Source: an uncultured Porphyromonas sp. (GTDB lineage Bacteria > Bacteroidota > Bacteroidia > Bacteroidales > Porphyromonadaceae). From it: DNA of 40,528 nucleotides. The stretch is taken from assembly GCF_947254915.1 (NCBI RefSeq), contig NZ_CAMYEZ010000004.1, forward strand, positions 1 to 40,528, written 5' to 3'. Below are positions 33,610-40,528 of the stretch, piece after piece (position 1 is the first letter of the stretch; each line of letters opens with the position of its first letter). The translations under genes were made by a program, and so were the position numbers. The notes beneath the pieces were generated by a model. The model did no database searches. It saw only the letters and a program-made list of their open reading frames with translations, and was not told the DNA's origin.

Positions 33610-35430
33610 ATGAGCCAGTACAACTATAAGTCCAAAGTCTTTATCTCCGCAACGCTGCTCTTTATCCTCTTTGGTGGCATCATCTACTTCGTACAGCGTG
33701 CCTCCGAAAAGGAGATCAAGACCAAAGCCCTCGAGGAATACCTCGAGCAGGCCACCGATTGTGTCAATAGCTACATCATAGACTACACGACACACCCTCA
33801 GAAGCGACAGCCAGACACGCTCTCTAGCTTTAGCCACTTACCTGATCCACAAGCTCTAGGACGCTTCTTGGCTTACCTCCCGAACAAGTTGCGCTTTACG
33901 ATCATCAACCTGAGGGGCGATGTCTACTTTGACAACTTTACCCAGGGTCCCATCCCTGAGAACCACCTCTCACGTGCAGAGCTACAGCAGGCCAATCTCC
34001 ATGGCACTGGCACCTCCAAGCGCTATAGCGAAACGCTCGGGGAGGACTTCTACTACTTTGCGAAGGAGTACCAAGATCAGGGATACTACATTCGTGTTGC
34101 CATCCCTTACCATATAGACTATGTCAACTACTTTCGCTCCAATCACTTCTTCCTCCTCCTCATCGTCGGCATCTTTAGTCTAGCACTGCTAGCAGTGGTC
34201 TTCTTTACCGACCAGTTCTCCCGCTCAGTGCGTAAGCTTCATGACTTTGTGGCGAAGGCACAGGCTGGAGGGGAGTACGAGTCGGTCACCTTCCCCAAGG
34301 GTGAAATCGGAGAGCTAGGAGAGCAGCTTAAGAAGACCTTTAAGATGCTCGAAGAGAGCAAGACCCGCTACGAGATCGAGCGCGAGAAACTCATACAGCA
34401 CTTCGCTAGCTCCGACGCTGGCATATCTTTCTTTAGTGCGGAGCGCAAGTTTATCTATGCCAATAGCCACTTCATACAGAATCTCAACACCCTCGTCGAC
34501 ACTCCCACCTTTATCATCGATGAGCGCATCCTCGACTACCCAGAGCTTTATCAGGTCAAGACCCTTCTAGCTGGTATAGAGTCCGATCCAGACACTGCTC
34601 CCCGCTCCACACGATACATCATCGATAGGGACGGCTCGCACCTAGAGGTACGCGCTCAGCTCTTCCCGGACAATAGCTTTGAGATCGTCCTAACCAATGT
34701 GACTAAGAAGGAAAACGATCGTCGCCTCAAGCACGACATGACTAATAGTATAGCCCACGAATTGCGCACCCCGGTCACTTGTGCTCGTGGTTACCTTGAG
34801 ACAATCCTCAACCAGCCACTTCCAGAGGAGAAGCAGCGCTACTTCATCGAGCGTACTTACAATCAGATGATACGTCTCTCGCAGCTCATCAGTGACGTCT
34901 CTATGATCACCAAGCTGGAGGAGGCGAGCGACCTCTACTCTCTGCAGGAGCTCACTCCATACAGTGTCGTCGAGGAGGTCAAAGCGGCTCTAGAGATCAA
35001 GCTCCAAGAGGCGCAGATGACCATCTGTAATCGGATCCCTGAGCAGACCACCGTACAGGCGAATCACTCGCTACTCTACGCTGTCTTTGCCAATCTGACG
35101 GAGAATAGTATCCGCTACGCTGGCACTGGCACCACCATAGAGATCGAGCAGACGATGGAGGACGAGCGGTACTACTACTTCACCTTTGCTGACAACGGTC
35201 CTGGCATCCCTGAGAGCGAGAGCCTAGCTAAGATCTTCGACCGCTTCTACCGCATCGATGGCGGACGCAGTCGTGAGATGGGCGGATCGGGACTAGGGCT
35301 CTCCATAGTACGAAATGCTATACGCTTCCACGGCGGAGAAATCTCGGCAAAGAACAGACCCACGGGAGGACTTGAGTTCTTCTTCTCGCTAGCCAAGAGC
35401 GCACCCGACAAGACGACCAAAGTATCTTGA
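33610..35430 (+). CDS. phoR: PhoR-type sensor histidine kinase
   Basis: Membrane kinase expected to phosphorylate the adjacent regulator. The 606-residue protein has membrane segments at about 8-28 and 179-199, enclosing a 150-residue periplasmic domain. A linker follows, then a PAS-like region (about 262-365, GISFFSAERKFIYANSHF), the H-box SIAHELRTPVT with His383, N-box LTENSIRYAG, G1 DNGPGIP and G2 GGSGLGLSIV. The large periplasmic domain differs from E. coli PhoR, which has almost none, but resembles Gram-positive PhoR. The phosphate role is inferred from the operon. Confidence 0.87.
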   Translation: MSQYNYKSKVFISATLLFILFGGIIYFVQRASEKEIKTKALEEYLEQATDCVNSYIIDYTTHPQKRQPDTLSSFSHLPDPQALGRFLAYLPNKLRFTIINLRGDVYFDNFTQGPIPENHLSRAELQQANLHGTGTSKRYSETLGEDFYYFAKEYQDQGYYIRVAIPYHIDYVNYFRSNHFFLLLIVGIFSLALLAVVFFTDQFSRSVRKLHDFVAKAQAGGEYESVTFPKGEIGELGEQLKKTFKMLEESKTRYEIEREKLIQHFASSDAGISFFSAERKFIYANSHFIQNLNTLVDTPTFIIDERILDYPELYQVKTLLAGIESDPDTAPRSTRYIIDRDGSHLEVRAQLFPDNSFEIVLTNVTKKENDRRLKHDMTNSIAHELRTPVTCARGYLETILNQPLPEEKQRYFIERTYNQMIRLSQLISDVSMITKLEEASDLYSLQELTPYSVVEEVKAALEIKLQEAQMTICNRIPEQTTVQANHSLLYAVFANLTENSIRYAGTGTTIEIEQTMEDERYYYFTFADNGPGIPESESLAKIFDRFYRIDGGRSREMGGSGLGLSIVRNAIRFHGGEISAKNRPTGGLEFFFSLAKSAPDKTTKVS

Positions 35431-35567
35431 CTCAGTCAATACCCTGCAAAGATAAACCAACAATCATAAGACAGTTACCTCAACTGCCGTCAGTGCCTCC
35501 CTCCATACCGAAGGCACAGCTGTACACTCTCTAAGCAGACGGCTTAACGATCCATAGGGCGAGTACG

Positions 35568-36419
35568 CTAGAGCAAGTGACGCTCAGCGTGGTAGGAGGA
35601 GCGTACGAGGGGACCGCTCTCGACGTGGCGAAAGCCTTTGTCCAGGGCTATCTCCCGAAGCTCGGCAAAGCGGTCTGGATGCACATACTCCTGCACGGGA
35701 TAGTGGCGGCGGGTAGGCTGGAGGTACTGACCTAGCGTGAGGATGCTACACTCTACCCGACGCAGATCGTCCATCGTCTCAAGGATCTCCTCCTGCGTCT
35801 CGCCGAGACCGAGCATCAGTCCCGTCTTAGCGGGAAGCCCCATCTCAGCAATTTGAGCTAAGACGGAGAGACTACAGTCATAAGTAGCTCGGCTACGCAC
35901 GATGGGTGTGAGCCGTCGCACGGTCTCCATGTTGTGCGCCACCACCTCGGGACGCTCCTGTAGGATTGGAGCAATGAGCTTCGCCTGACCATCAAAGTCT
36001 GGTATCAGTACTTCAATCGTGACACTTGGGCAGAGCTCACGTATCTGTCGTATCGTTTCGACCCAGTGGGTACTCCCCTTGTCGGGCAGGTCGTCACGAT
36101 CCACACTGGTGACCACCGCATGCTTGAGCCCTAGCGCACTGACACTCTCGGCCACGTGACGAGGCTCCGCTGGGTCTAGTGGCAGCGGGCGACCCGTCTC
36201 TGTATTGCAAAACTTACAAGCGCGTGTACAGACCGCCCCTCCGATCATAAAGGTAGCGGTGCCTCGAGACCAGCACTCACCTTGGTTAGGGCAGCGCCCG
36301 CTCGTGCAGATGGTGTGCAGGCAATGCTTCTGCAGCACCGCACGCGTCTCGTCATAGGTTACATCGCTACCAAGCTTGATCTTGAGCCACTCAGGCTTGC
36401 GTATGTGGGGTTGCTTCAT
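35568..36419 (-). CDS. lipA: Lipoyl synthase
   Basis: Radical-SAM enzyme that inserts two sulfurs into octanoyl groups on lipoyl-domain proteins. The 283-residue protein has the auxiliary-cluster cysteines Cys38, Cys43 and Cys49 (CX4CX5C, in ICTSGRCPNQGECW), the SAM-cluster motif CTRACKFC (Cys64, Cys68, Cys71), and the late RSSYHAE motif whose serine ligates the auxiliary cluster. It starts 9 bases after the DPP4 stop and is probably co-transcribed with it. It faces the phoR 3' end across 137 bases without a strong terminator. Confidence 0.97.
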   Translation of the reverse strand: MKQPHIRKPEWLKIKLGSDVTYDETRAVLQKHCLHTICTSGRCPNQGECWSRGTATFMIGGAVCTRACKFCNTETGRPLPLDPAEPRHVAESVSALGLKHAVVTSVDRDDLPDKGSTHWVETIRQIRELCPSVTIEVLIPDFDGQAKLIAPILQERPEVVAHNMETVRRLTPIVRSRATYDCSLSVLAQIAEMGLPAKTGLMLGLGETQEEILETMDDLRRVECSILTLGQYLQPTRRHYPVQEYVHPDRFAELREIALDKGFRHVESGPLVRSSYHAERHLL

Positions 36420-36428
36420 TAGCTCTTA

Positions 36429-38594
36429 CTACTTCAGTTTACGATCGAGGAACTCGATGATGCGACTGTAGAGGTGCTGTCTATTGTTGCCTCCGTAGAT
36501 GCTGTGATCCTTGTCCGTGTAGGTTGCCATCTCAAAGGGTATGTCCGCATTGACCAGCTCGGTGGCTAGACGCATCGTGTTTTGCAGATGCACATTATCA
36601 TCAGCCGTGCCGTGGATGACGAGTAGGTCGCCATGGAGGTTGTGAGCGATAGAGAGGACTGAGGAAGCCTCATAGCCCTTATTATTAACCTGCGGTGTCG
36701 CCATAAAGCGCTCTGTATAAACCGTGTCGTAAAAGCGCCAGTCGGTCACAGGAGCCACAGCTACACCAGCACGAAAGACCTTGCCACGGCAGAGCGACAT
36801 AAGCGTATTGTATCCGCCGAAACTCCAGCCGAAGATTGCGATGCGACTTCCATCGATATAGTTAAACTGCTTGGGTAGCGCCTCAGCAGCTGCTATCTGG
36901 TCGCTACTCTCGCGCAGACCTAGCTCACGATAGGTGCACTTGCGCCACTCGGTGCCACGCCCACCAGTGCCACGTCCGTCCACACAGACTACGACGTAGC
37001 CAGCCTGAGCGAGGGCATACTCCCAGCCGATGTAAAACTGATCCAGTACCTCCTGTGAATCGGGACCACTGTACTGGTGCATCACCGTGGGGTAGCGCTT
37101 GCTCGCATCGAAGTGTGGTGGGCGAATCATCCAGCCATGGAGCGTACGCCCAGGAGCCACCTCAATGGTAAAGAACTCCTTGTCATTGTAGTCATACCCC
37201 TTGAGCTTAGCAACTAGCTGTGCGTTGTCTTCAAGCGTACGGATTACCTTGCCCTCCTTGGTCGTGCGGATTGTCGTGATAGCTGGTGTCTTAGCATTGC
37301 TATAGCTATTGATGAAATAGCTGTAGTCCTGAGTGAAGCTAGCGCGATTGATGCCAGCCTCTCCAGCTAAGACGGTTGTCTTGCCTTGAGGGGTCGTCTT
37401 GAGGACACGTCGCTGGGTAGGTGTTTGGTCCGCTGCCTGATAGTAGACGTTGCCATCACGGTCGCAACCGTAGAAGTTGATGATGTCCCAGTTGCCCTGC
37501 GTCAGGCGCTTCTGTAGCGCTCCATTCGTGCCGTACTTGTAGAGCTGTGTAGATCCATTGCGCTCGCTCAGCATAACGATGCCTTCGGGGACGAATTGCA
37601 TTGAGTTGATGAACTCATTGTTGATATATCGTGGATCTTGCTCACGGAGGGTCAGACGAGGTGTGCGGCTCTTTGGGTTGATGCGATAGACCTTGAGGTC
37701 GTTCTGCAGGCGGTTGAGCGTGACGGCTGCTAGATCGCTTCCCCAGCCAGTGAAGGCGATGCGGGGTATGTAGCCGTCAGCGTCTAGTGGTAGATCCACA
37801 CGGTCGGTGCGCTTGAGATCAAGGTTGTAGAGGTGTAGCGAGACGGTCGAGTTTTGCTCGCCCACCTTGGGATACTTGTAGACATAGTCCGTGGGGTAGA
37901 GATCGTCTCCGTAGATCGGCATTGAGTAAGCCTTGACGTGGCTCTCGTCACTGCGTACGAAGGCTAGGAAGTCGCTCTGGGGGCTCCACTCCATCAGGCG
38001 TGTCGTGCTAAACTCCTCTTCGTATACCCAGTCGGTGGAACCGTTGATCACTTCATTGCGCTTACCATCCGTAGTGACCTGTACCTCAGAGTTGAAGTCA
38101 AACTTCTTGATAAATATATTGTTGTCCCTGACGAAAGCGACCATCCGCCCATCAGGACTAAAGGTGGGGATCATAATGTCGCCCTCGGTGAGTGGCTCGC
38201 AAAGATTACGGCGCACATCATAGTGGGTGGCACGTAGCGTGTAGGAGCGTCGGTAGATCGGCTTGATGTCGGTATAGATCAGGATATGATGTCCTGAAGG
38301 GGCTATGTCGTAGTCCCAGATCGCCTTGATGTCGCACTCACGCGCCTTGGCAATGTCAAAGAGCGTATCGACAGCCCGCCCCGTAGCGTACTCGTACTTG
38401 ACGATGCGCTGGTAGTCGTCGCTGATGAGCGTGTAGTGCTTGCCGTCAGGTAGAGAGCGAAAGCCGTTGCCGGCGCCACGAGCTGCAAAAGCGCCTGAGG
38501 TGACCTCTGGTAGAGTGATCTCACGCTGCTGCTGAGCAACGAGTGTGAGCGAGCAGAGGAGTACGAGGGTGGTAAAGAGAGTGCGGATACGCAT
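36429..38594 (-). CDS. Dipeptidyl peptidase IV (S9B prolyl peptidase)
   Basis: Periplasmic or surface serine peptidase that removes X-Pro or X-Ala dipeptides, feeding peptide catabolism. The 721-residue protein has a signal peptide (1-20, ending in LVAQ), an eight-bladed beta-propeller (about 40-480) with the substrate-binding acidic pair in DWVYEEEF, and an alpha/beta hydrolase domain. The catalytic triad is Ser591 in GWSFGGYN, Asp665 in HGTADDN and His697 in DKDHSIYGG. In P. gingivalis the homologous enzyme supports asaccharolytic growth. Gene lies directly before lipA. Confidence 0.95.
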   Translation of the reverse strand: MRIRTLFTTLVLLCSLTLVAQQQREITLPEVTSGAFAARGAGNGFRSLPDGKHYTLISDDYQRIVKYEYATGRAVDTLFDIAKARECDIKAIWDYDIAPSGHHILIYTDIKPIYRRSYTLRATHYDVRRNLCEPLTEGDIMIPTFSPDGRMVAFVRDNNIFIKKFDFNSEVQVTTDGKRNEVINGSTDWVYEEEFSTTRLMEWSPQSDFLAFVRSDESHVKAYSMPIYGDDLYPTDYVYKYPKVGEQNSTVSLHLYNLDLKRTDRVDLPLDADGYIPRIAFTGWGSDLAAVTLNRLQNDLKVYRINPKSRTPRLTLREQDPRYINNEFINSMQFVPEGIVMLSERNGSTQLYKYGTNGALQKRLTQGNWDIINFYGCDRDGNVYYQAADQTPTQRRVLKTTPQGKTTVLAGEAGINRASFTQDYSYFINSYSNAKTPAITTIRTTKEGKVIRTLEDNAQLVAKLKGYDYNDKEFFTIEVAPGRTLHGWMIRPPHFDASKRYPTVMHQYSGPDSQEVLDQFYIGWEYALAQAGYVVVCVDGRGTGGRGTEWRKCTYRELGLRESSDQIAAAEALPKQFNYIDGSRIAIFGWSFGGYNTLMSLCRGKVFRAGVAVAPVTDWRFYDTVYTERFMATPQVNNKGYEASSVLSIAHNLHGDLLVIHGTADDNVHLQNTMRLATELVNADIPFEMATYTDKDHSIYGGNNRQHLYSRIIEFLDRKLK

Positions 38595-38606
38595 AGGGGG
38601 GAGAGC

Positions 38607-38627
38607 TTAGAGATTAGAAGTTAAAGG
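38607..38627 (+). repeat. Short heptamer array, three units
   Basis: TTAGAGA, TTAGAAG and TTAAAGG follow at 7-base spacing. The last unit overlaps TACCTTTA on the minus strand (38622-38629), a one-mismatch -7 box 28 bases before the DPP4 ATG. Confidence 0.75.
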
Positions 38628-38629
38628 TA
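38622..38629 (-). promoter_or_regulatory. Possible -7 box for DPP4-lipA
   Basis: The minus strand reads TACCTTTA, differing from TAnnTTTG at the last base. Position relative to the DPP4 start is plausible. It is built from the heptamer repeat itself. Confidence 0.35.
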
Positions 38630-38637
38630 AGATCATA

Positions 38638-38664
38638 GCGTAGACCCCAGATGAGGGTCTACGC
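38638..38664 (-). terminator. Hairpin after the META lipoprotein gene
   Basis: GCGTAGACCC at 38638-38647 pairs perfectly with GGGTCTACGC at 38655-38664 across a 7-base loop, 26 bases past the stop. There is no U-tract on the minus strand, yet stem strength suggests it ends the murI-META transcript. Confidence 0.6.
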
Positions 38665-38690
38665 CATAGTGATATGTTGTGCAGCTGGGG

Positions 38691-39128
38691 TTACTTGCGC
38701 TTGAAGGTTAGGCTGGGCTGACCAGAGGCATCGTGCGTAGAGTAGAGCATGAGCTTGTTGGTACCACTCATACGAAAGGCTTTCGCCTCCTGCAGTGCTG
38801 CTAGGAAGATGCGCTCGTACATCATATTGCTACAAGCCATACGGGTTGCCATAATGTTTTTAATCTTGATACGCCCATCAGAATAGACGAAGCACTCGCC
38901 ACCGTAGCTATTGCAGGCAGCCTTTCCATAGATACTGGCTTTGCTGATACTGATAGTAGCTGTCTGTAGAGCGTCGTCATTTATCTTGATACCGTCCATG
39001 TGGGTGAGTTCCCAAGAGCTACCATCGAGAGTGGCTAGATTGATCTTGCTACTGCTCTTGCAGGTACCGCAGCTGACACAGAGCAGAGAGGTCAGCAGGA
39101 GTAGTGCTACAAAATAGAATCTCTTCAT
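38691..39128 (-). CDS. META-domain (HslJ-like) lipoprotein
   Basis: Predicted envelope lipoprotein of unknown function. The 145-residue protein has a lipoprotein signal with lipobox CVSC (Cys20) and a META/HslJ-type domain: LDGSSWELTHMDGIKI, then AACNSYGG (the conserved CNxxxG core) and ATRMAC, ending KLMLYS. Such proteins in E. coli are linked to heat shock and novobiocin tolerance, but that role cannot be transferred here. It begins 27 bases after the murI stop on the same strand, so co-transcription is likely. Confidence 0.85.
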   Translation of the reverse strand: MKRFYFVALLLLTSLLCVSCGTCKSSSKINLATLDGSSWELTHMDGIKINDDALQTATISISKASIYGKAACNSYGGECFVYSDGRIKIKNIMATRMACSNMMYERIFLAALQEAKAFRMSGTNKLMLYSTHDASGQPSLTFKRK

Positions 39129-39155
39129 AGTAATTCGTTTGCTATTGGTTATTTA

Positions 39156-40004
39156 TTAGTATTGTGATAGAGACAGATGCTCTACCGATATGGGAGTGTC
39201 AAAGAATATTGAAGCAGTCCGTGAGAAGCGCTCCGTCTGCTCCGTCGTGTAGTAGCGTGTCGTGCCACCACGTGTTAGCTGAGCCTCCATCTCGGGGTGC
39301 CGTAGGAGGTACTCTTCGAGAGACTTAGCTACCAGCTCGCCTTGAGCTACGACCTTGATCGAGGGGGTGAGCAGGCGCCGTATCTTCGGCATCAGAATAG
39401 GGTAGTGGGTGCAACCGAGGATGATCGTGTCAATCTTTTCGTCTTGTGCCAAGAGTCGCTCCAAGTGCTTGCGCACGAAGAAGTCGGTCCCTGGACTATC
39501 ACTCTCGCCCGTCTCAACGATTGGCACCCAAAGCGGACAAGCCTCCTGCACGACGGTCATATCGGGGTAGAGCTTGTGTATCTCAGCTACATAGCTCTCG
39601 CTAGAGACGGTACCCTCAGTGGCGAGGATACCCACATGCTTGGTGCCCGTGAGTGTGTCAATGCACTCAACCGTCGGGCGAATGATCCCCAGCACACGAC
39701 GACGCATGGAGCCACCGTCGAGCTTGGGCAGATCCTCTTGCTGTATCTGACGGAGTGCTTTTGCTGAGGCGGTATTGCAGGCGAGGATGACTAGGGGACA
39801 ACCTAGGTCAAAGAGCCTCTCAACGGCCTCTCTCGTAAACTGGTAGACGACACGCATAGACCGCGAGCCGTAAGGCGAGCGCGCATTGTCACCGAGATAA
39901 ACGAAGTCGTACTGAGGTAGTTGCTCACGTAGCTTACGCAGGATGGTCAATCCTCCGTACCCTGAGTCAAATACCCCGATGGGACCCTCTATCTGTTGCA
40001 TCAA
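39156..40004 (-). CDS. murI: Glutamate racemase
   Basis: Makes D-glutamate for MurD from L-glutamate without a cofactor. The 282-residue protein has the substrate loop IGVFDSGYGGLTILRKL near the N-terminus and both catalytic cysteines: Cys76 in LACNTAS and Cys198 in LGCTHYP. YLGDNARSPYGSRS is also typical. It has its own promoter box about 60 bases upstream, just after a heptamer/9-mer repeat like the one before the dcw cluster. Confidence 0.96.
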   Translation of the reverse strand: MMQQIEGPIGVFDSGYGGLTILRKLREQLPQYDFVYLGDNARSPYGSRSMRVVYQFTREAVERLFDLGCPLVILACNTASAKALRQIQQEDLPKLDGGSMRRRVLGIIRPTVECIDTLTGTKHVGILATEGTVSSESYVAEIHKLYPDMTVVQEACPLWVPIVETGESDSPGTDFFVRKHLERLLAQDEKIDTIILGCTHYPILMPKIRRLLTPSIKVVAQGELVAKSLEEYLLRHPEMEAQLTRGGTTRYYTTEQTERFSRTASIFFDTPISVEHLSLSQY

Positions 40005-40064
40005 TTGTACTATAGTTTATAGTGTCTAGCTTGGGAAATGGGAGCAACTCTCGCTACTCCACTT

Positions 40065-40072
40065 CAAAGGTA
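40065..40072 (-). promoter_or_regulatory. -7 box for murI
   Basis: The minus strand reads TACCTTTG 61 bases before the murI ATG. The heptamer array begins 12 bases upstream of it, as at the rsmH promoter. No -33 TTTG is visible. Confidence 0.6.
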
Positions 40073-40083
40073 CGAAAAAGAAG

Positions 40084-40111
40084 TTAGAGGTTAGAGATTA
40101 GAAGTTAGAGG
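40084..40111 (+). repeat. Heptamer tandem array TTAGARR, four units
   Basis: TTAGAGG, TTAGAGA, TTAGAAG and TTAGAGG are strictly 7 bases apart, directly upstream of the murI promoter box. Confidence 0.92.
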
Positions 40112-40250
40112 AACTAGCATCCCTAGGAGCACAAGTGGCACTAGAGAGACTAGAGCCTTTAGGTAACAGCTAGCCGTTGACTGCCGATCACCGCCACTCA
40201 GCCTAGACCTCCGAGGAAATCGAAATAGCCTCGGTAGAAAATCGTATATT
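40112..40250 (-). repeat. Partial composite repeat, copy D (9-bp CTAG array and flank)
   Basis: The minus strand reads CTAGTCTCT, CTAGTGCCA, CTTGTGCTC, CTAGGGATG and CTAGTTCCT at 9-base spacing, a diverged form of the array at 22224-22271. At 40208-40245 there are CCTCCGAGGAAATCGAAAT and CCTCGGTAGAAAATCG pieces also seen beside copies B and C. The 102-base core with CTTCGGAA modules is missing, so the element seems cut before it. Confidence 0.7.
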
Positions 40251-40260
40251 CAATTAGTAA

Positions 40261-40482
40261 ATGCAACTCATACCTGCAAAAAAAATGGATCGCACCCTAA
40301 GCACAATCCAACATATTATTCAGAGAAGCAGAGAGAGAAAAGCTCTCCCTCTTGCTCCTACTGAAGCGGATAATTGTTATCTTAGCGGTCGGTCCAATGA
40401 ATACCAAGATATGAGTCAACTAACCGCACAACAAAGATACACAATTGCGCAATTACTCAAACAGGGTAAAACTCAGGGCTGA
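40261..40482 (+). pseudogene. Broken IS30-like transposase N-terminus
   Basis: The open frame encodes 73 residues. From Met51 (40411) it reads MSQLTAQQRYTIAQLLKQ then GKTQ, which resembles the start of the helix-turn-helix of IS30-family transposases. It stops at TGA (40480-40482) inside the 19-bp repeat that also occurs at 129-147, instead of continuing through the helix-turn-helix. This fits an insertion of another element into the transposase gene. The first 50 residues are not recognisable and may be non-coding. The sequence is more AT-rich than its neighbours, consistent with mobile DNA. Confidence 0.5.
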
Positions 40483-40492
40483 CGCATTATAA
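40474..40492 (+). repeat. 19-bp repeat, right copy
   Basis: CAGGGCTGACGCATTATAA is the exact reverse complement of 129-147. It begins where the IS30-like frame breaks, so it is the likely left tip of an inserted element whose body continues beyond the window (40493-40528). Confidence 0.6.
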
Positions 40493-40528
40493 CTGAAAAG
40501 CTGATTTTGGTTTTGAGGGGAGAATGAA

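Noticed and set aside
35447..35454. TATCTTTG on the minus strand after phoR
   Set aside because: It points into the 3' end of phoR with no minus-strand gene downstream; no supporting signal.
35431..35567. Terminator between phoR and lipA
   Set aside because: Only a 6-bp GTGCCT/AGGCAC stem at 35493-35517 without a T-run; too weak to list.

Overview
The window reads as a chromosomal segment of a Bacteroidales bacterium, most likely Porphyromonas or a close relative. The support is a SusC/SusD (RagA/RagB-type) pair, a periplasmic dipeptidyl peptidase IV, a Bacteroidetes-type MraY with a central insert, and repeated copies of the Bacteroidetes -7 promoter box TAnnTTTG in front of genes. Shine-Dalgarno sites are not conspicuous. 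Most of the window is core genome. Both ends carry repeat or insertion-sequence debris, and a 19-bp sequence occurs near both ends in opposite orientation, so the window may be one contig bounded by copies of a mobile element.

Layout. (1) 1-345: repeat fragment and a terminator. (2) 345-5359, minus: ftsK, lolA-like, panD, ffh, transcribed in that order from a promoter at about 5433. (3) 5682-6617, minus: an alpha/beta hydrolase; 6827-7227, minus: tmRNA (ssrA) with tag GENNFALAA. (4) 7440-7670: composite repeat. (5) 7937-12495, plus: greA, HIT protein, phoH, purC, ubiE/menG, aroE. (6) 12499-22083, minus: a dcw cell-wall/division cluster read rsmH, ftsL-like, ftsI, murE, mraY, murD, ftsW. No mraZ lies upstream, and the usual continuation (murG, murC, ftsQ, ftsA, ftsZ) is absent because the cluster stops three bases from the convergent aroE. 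(7) 22084-22843: composite repeat and divergent promoters. (8) 22844-27808, plus: SusC/SusD outer-membrane uptake pair. (9) 28219-35430, plus: a complete phosphate regulon block, pstS, pstC, pstA, pstB, phoU, a PhoB-type regulator and a PhoR-type kinase, preceded by a candidate Pho box. (10) 35568-40004, minus: dipeptidyl peptidase IV with lipA, then murI with a META-domain lipoprotein. (11) 40084-40528: partial composite repeat and a broken IS30-like transposase start.

The genes fall into coherent groups: cell-wall precursor synthesis and septation (dcw cluster, murI, ftsK), protein export and ribosome rescue (ffh, ssrA), phosphate sensing and import, and peptide or glycan acquisition (SusCD, DPP4). 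The least explained feature is a family of composite intergenic repeats. Its core is 102 bp, stays open in the same reading frame in two full copies and one truncated copy, and includes a 21-bp duplication. Some copies are joined to a 9-bp CTAGTGNNN array, and the copies at greA, rsmH and murI carry a 7-bp TTAGARR array. In front of the dcw cluster and in front of murI the arrays end within about 12 bases of the predicted promoter. No wholly new protein system was recognised.
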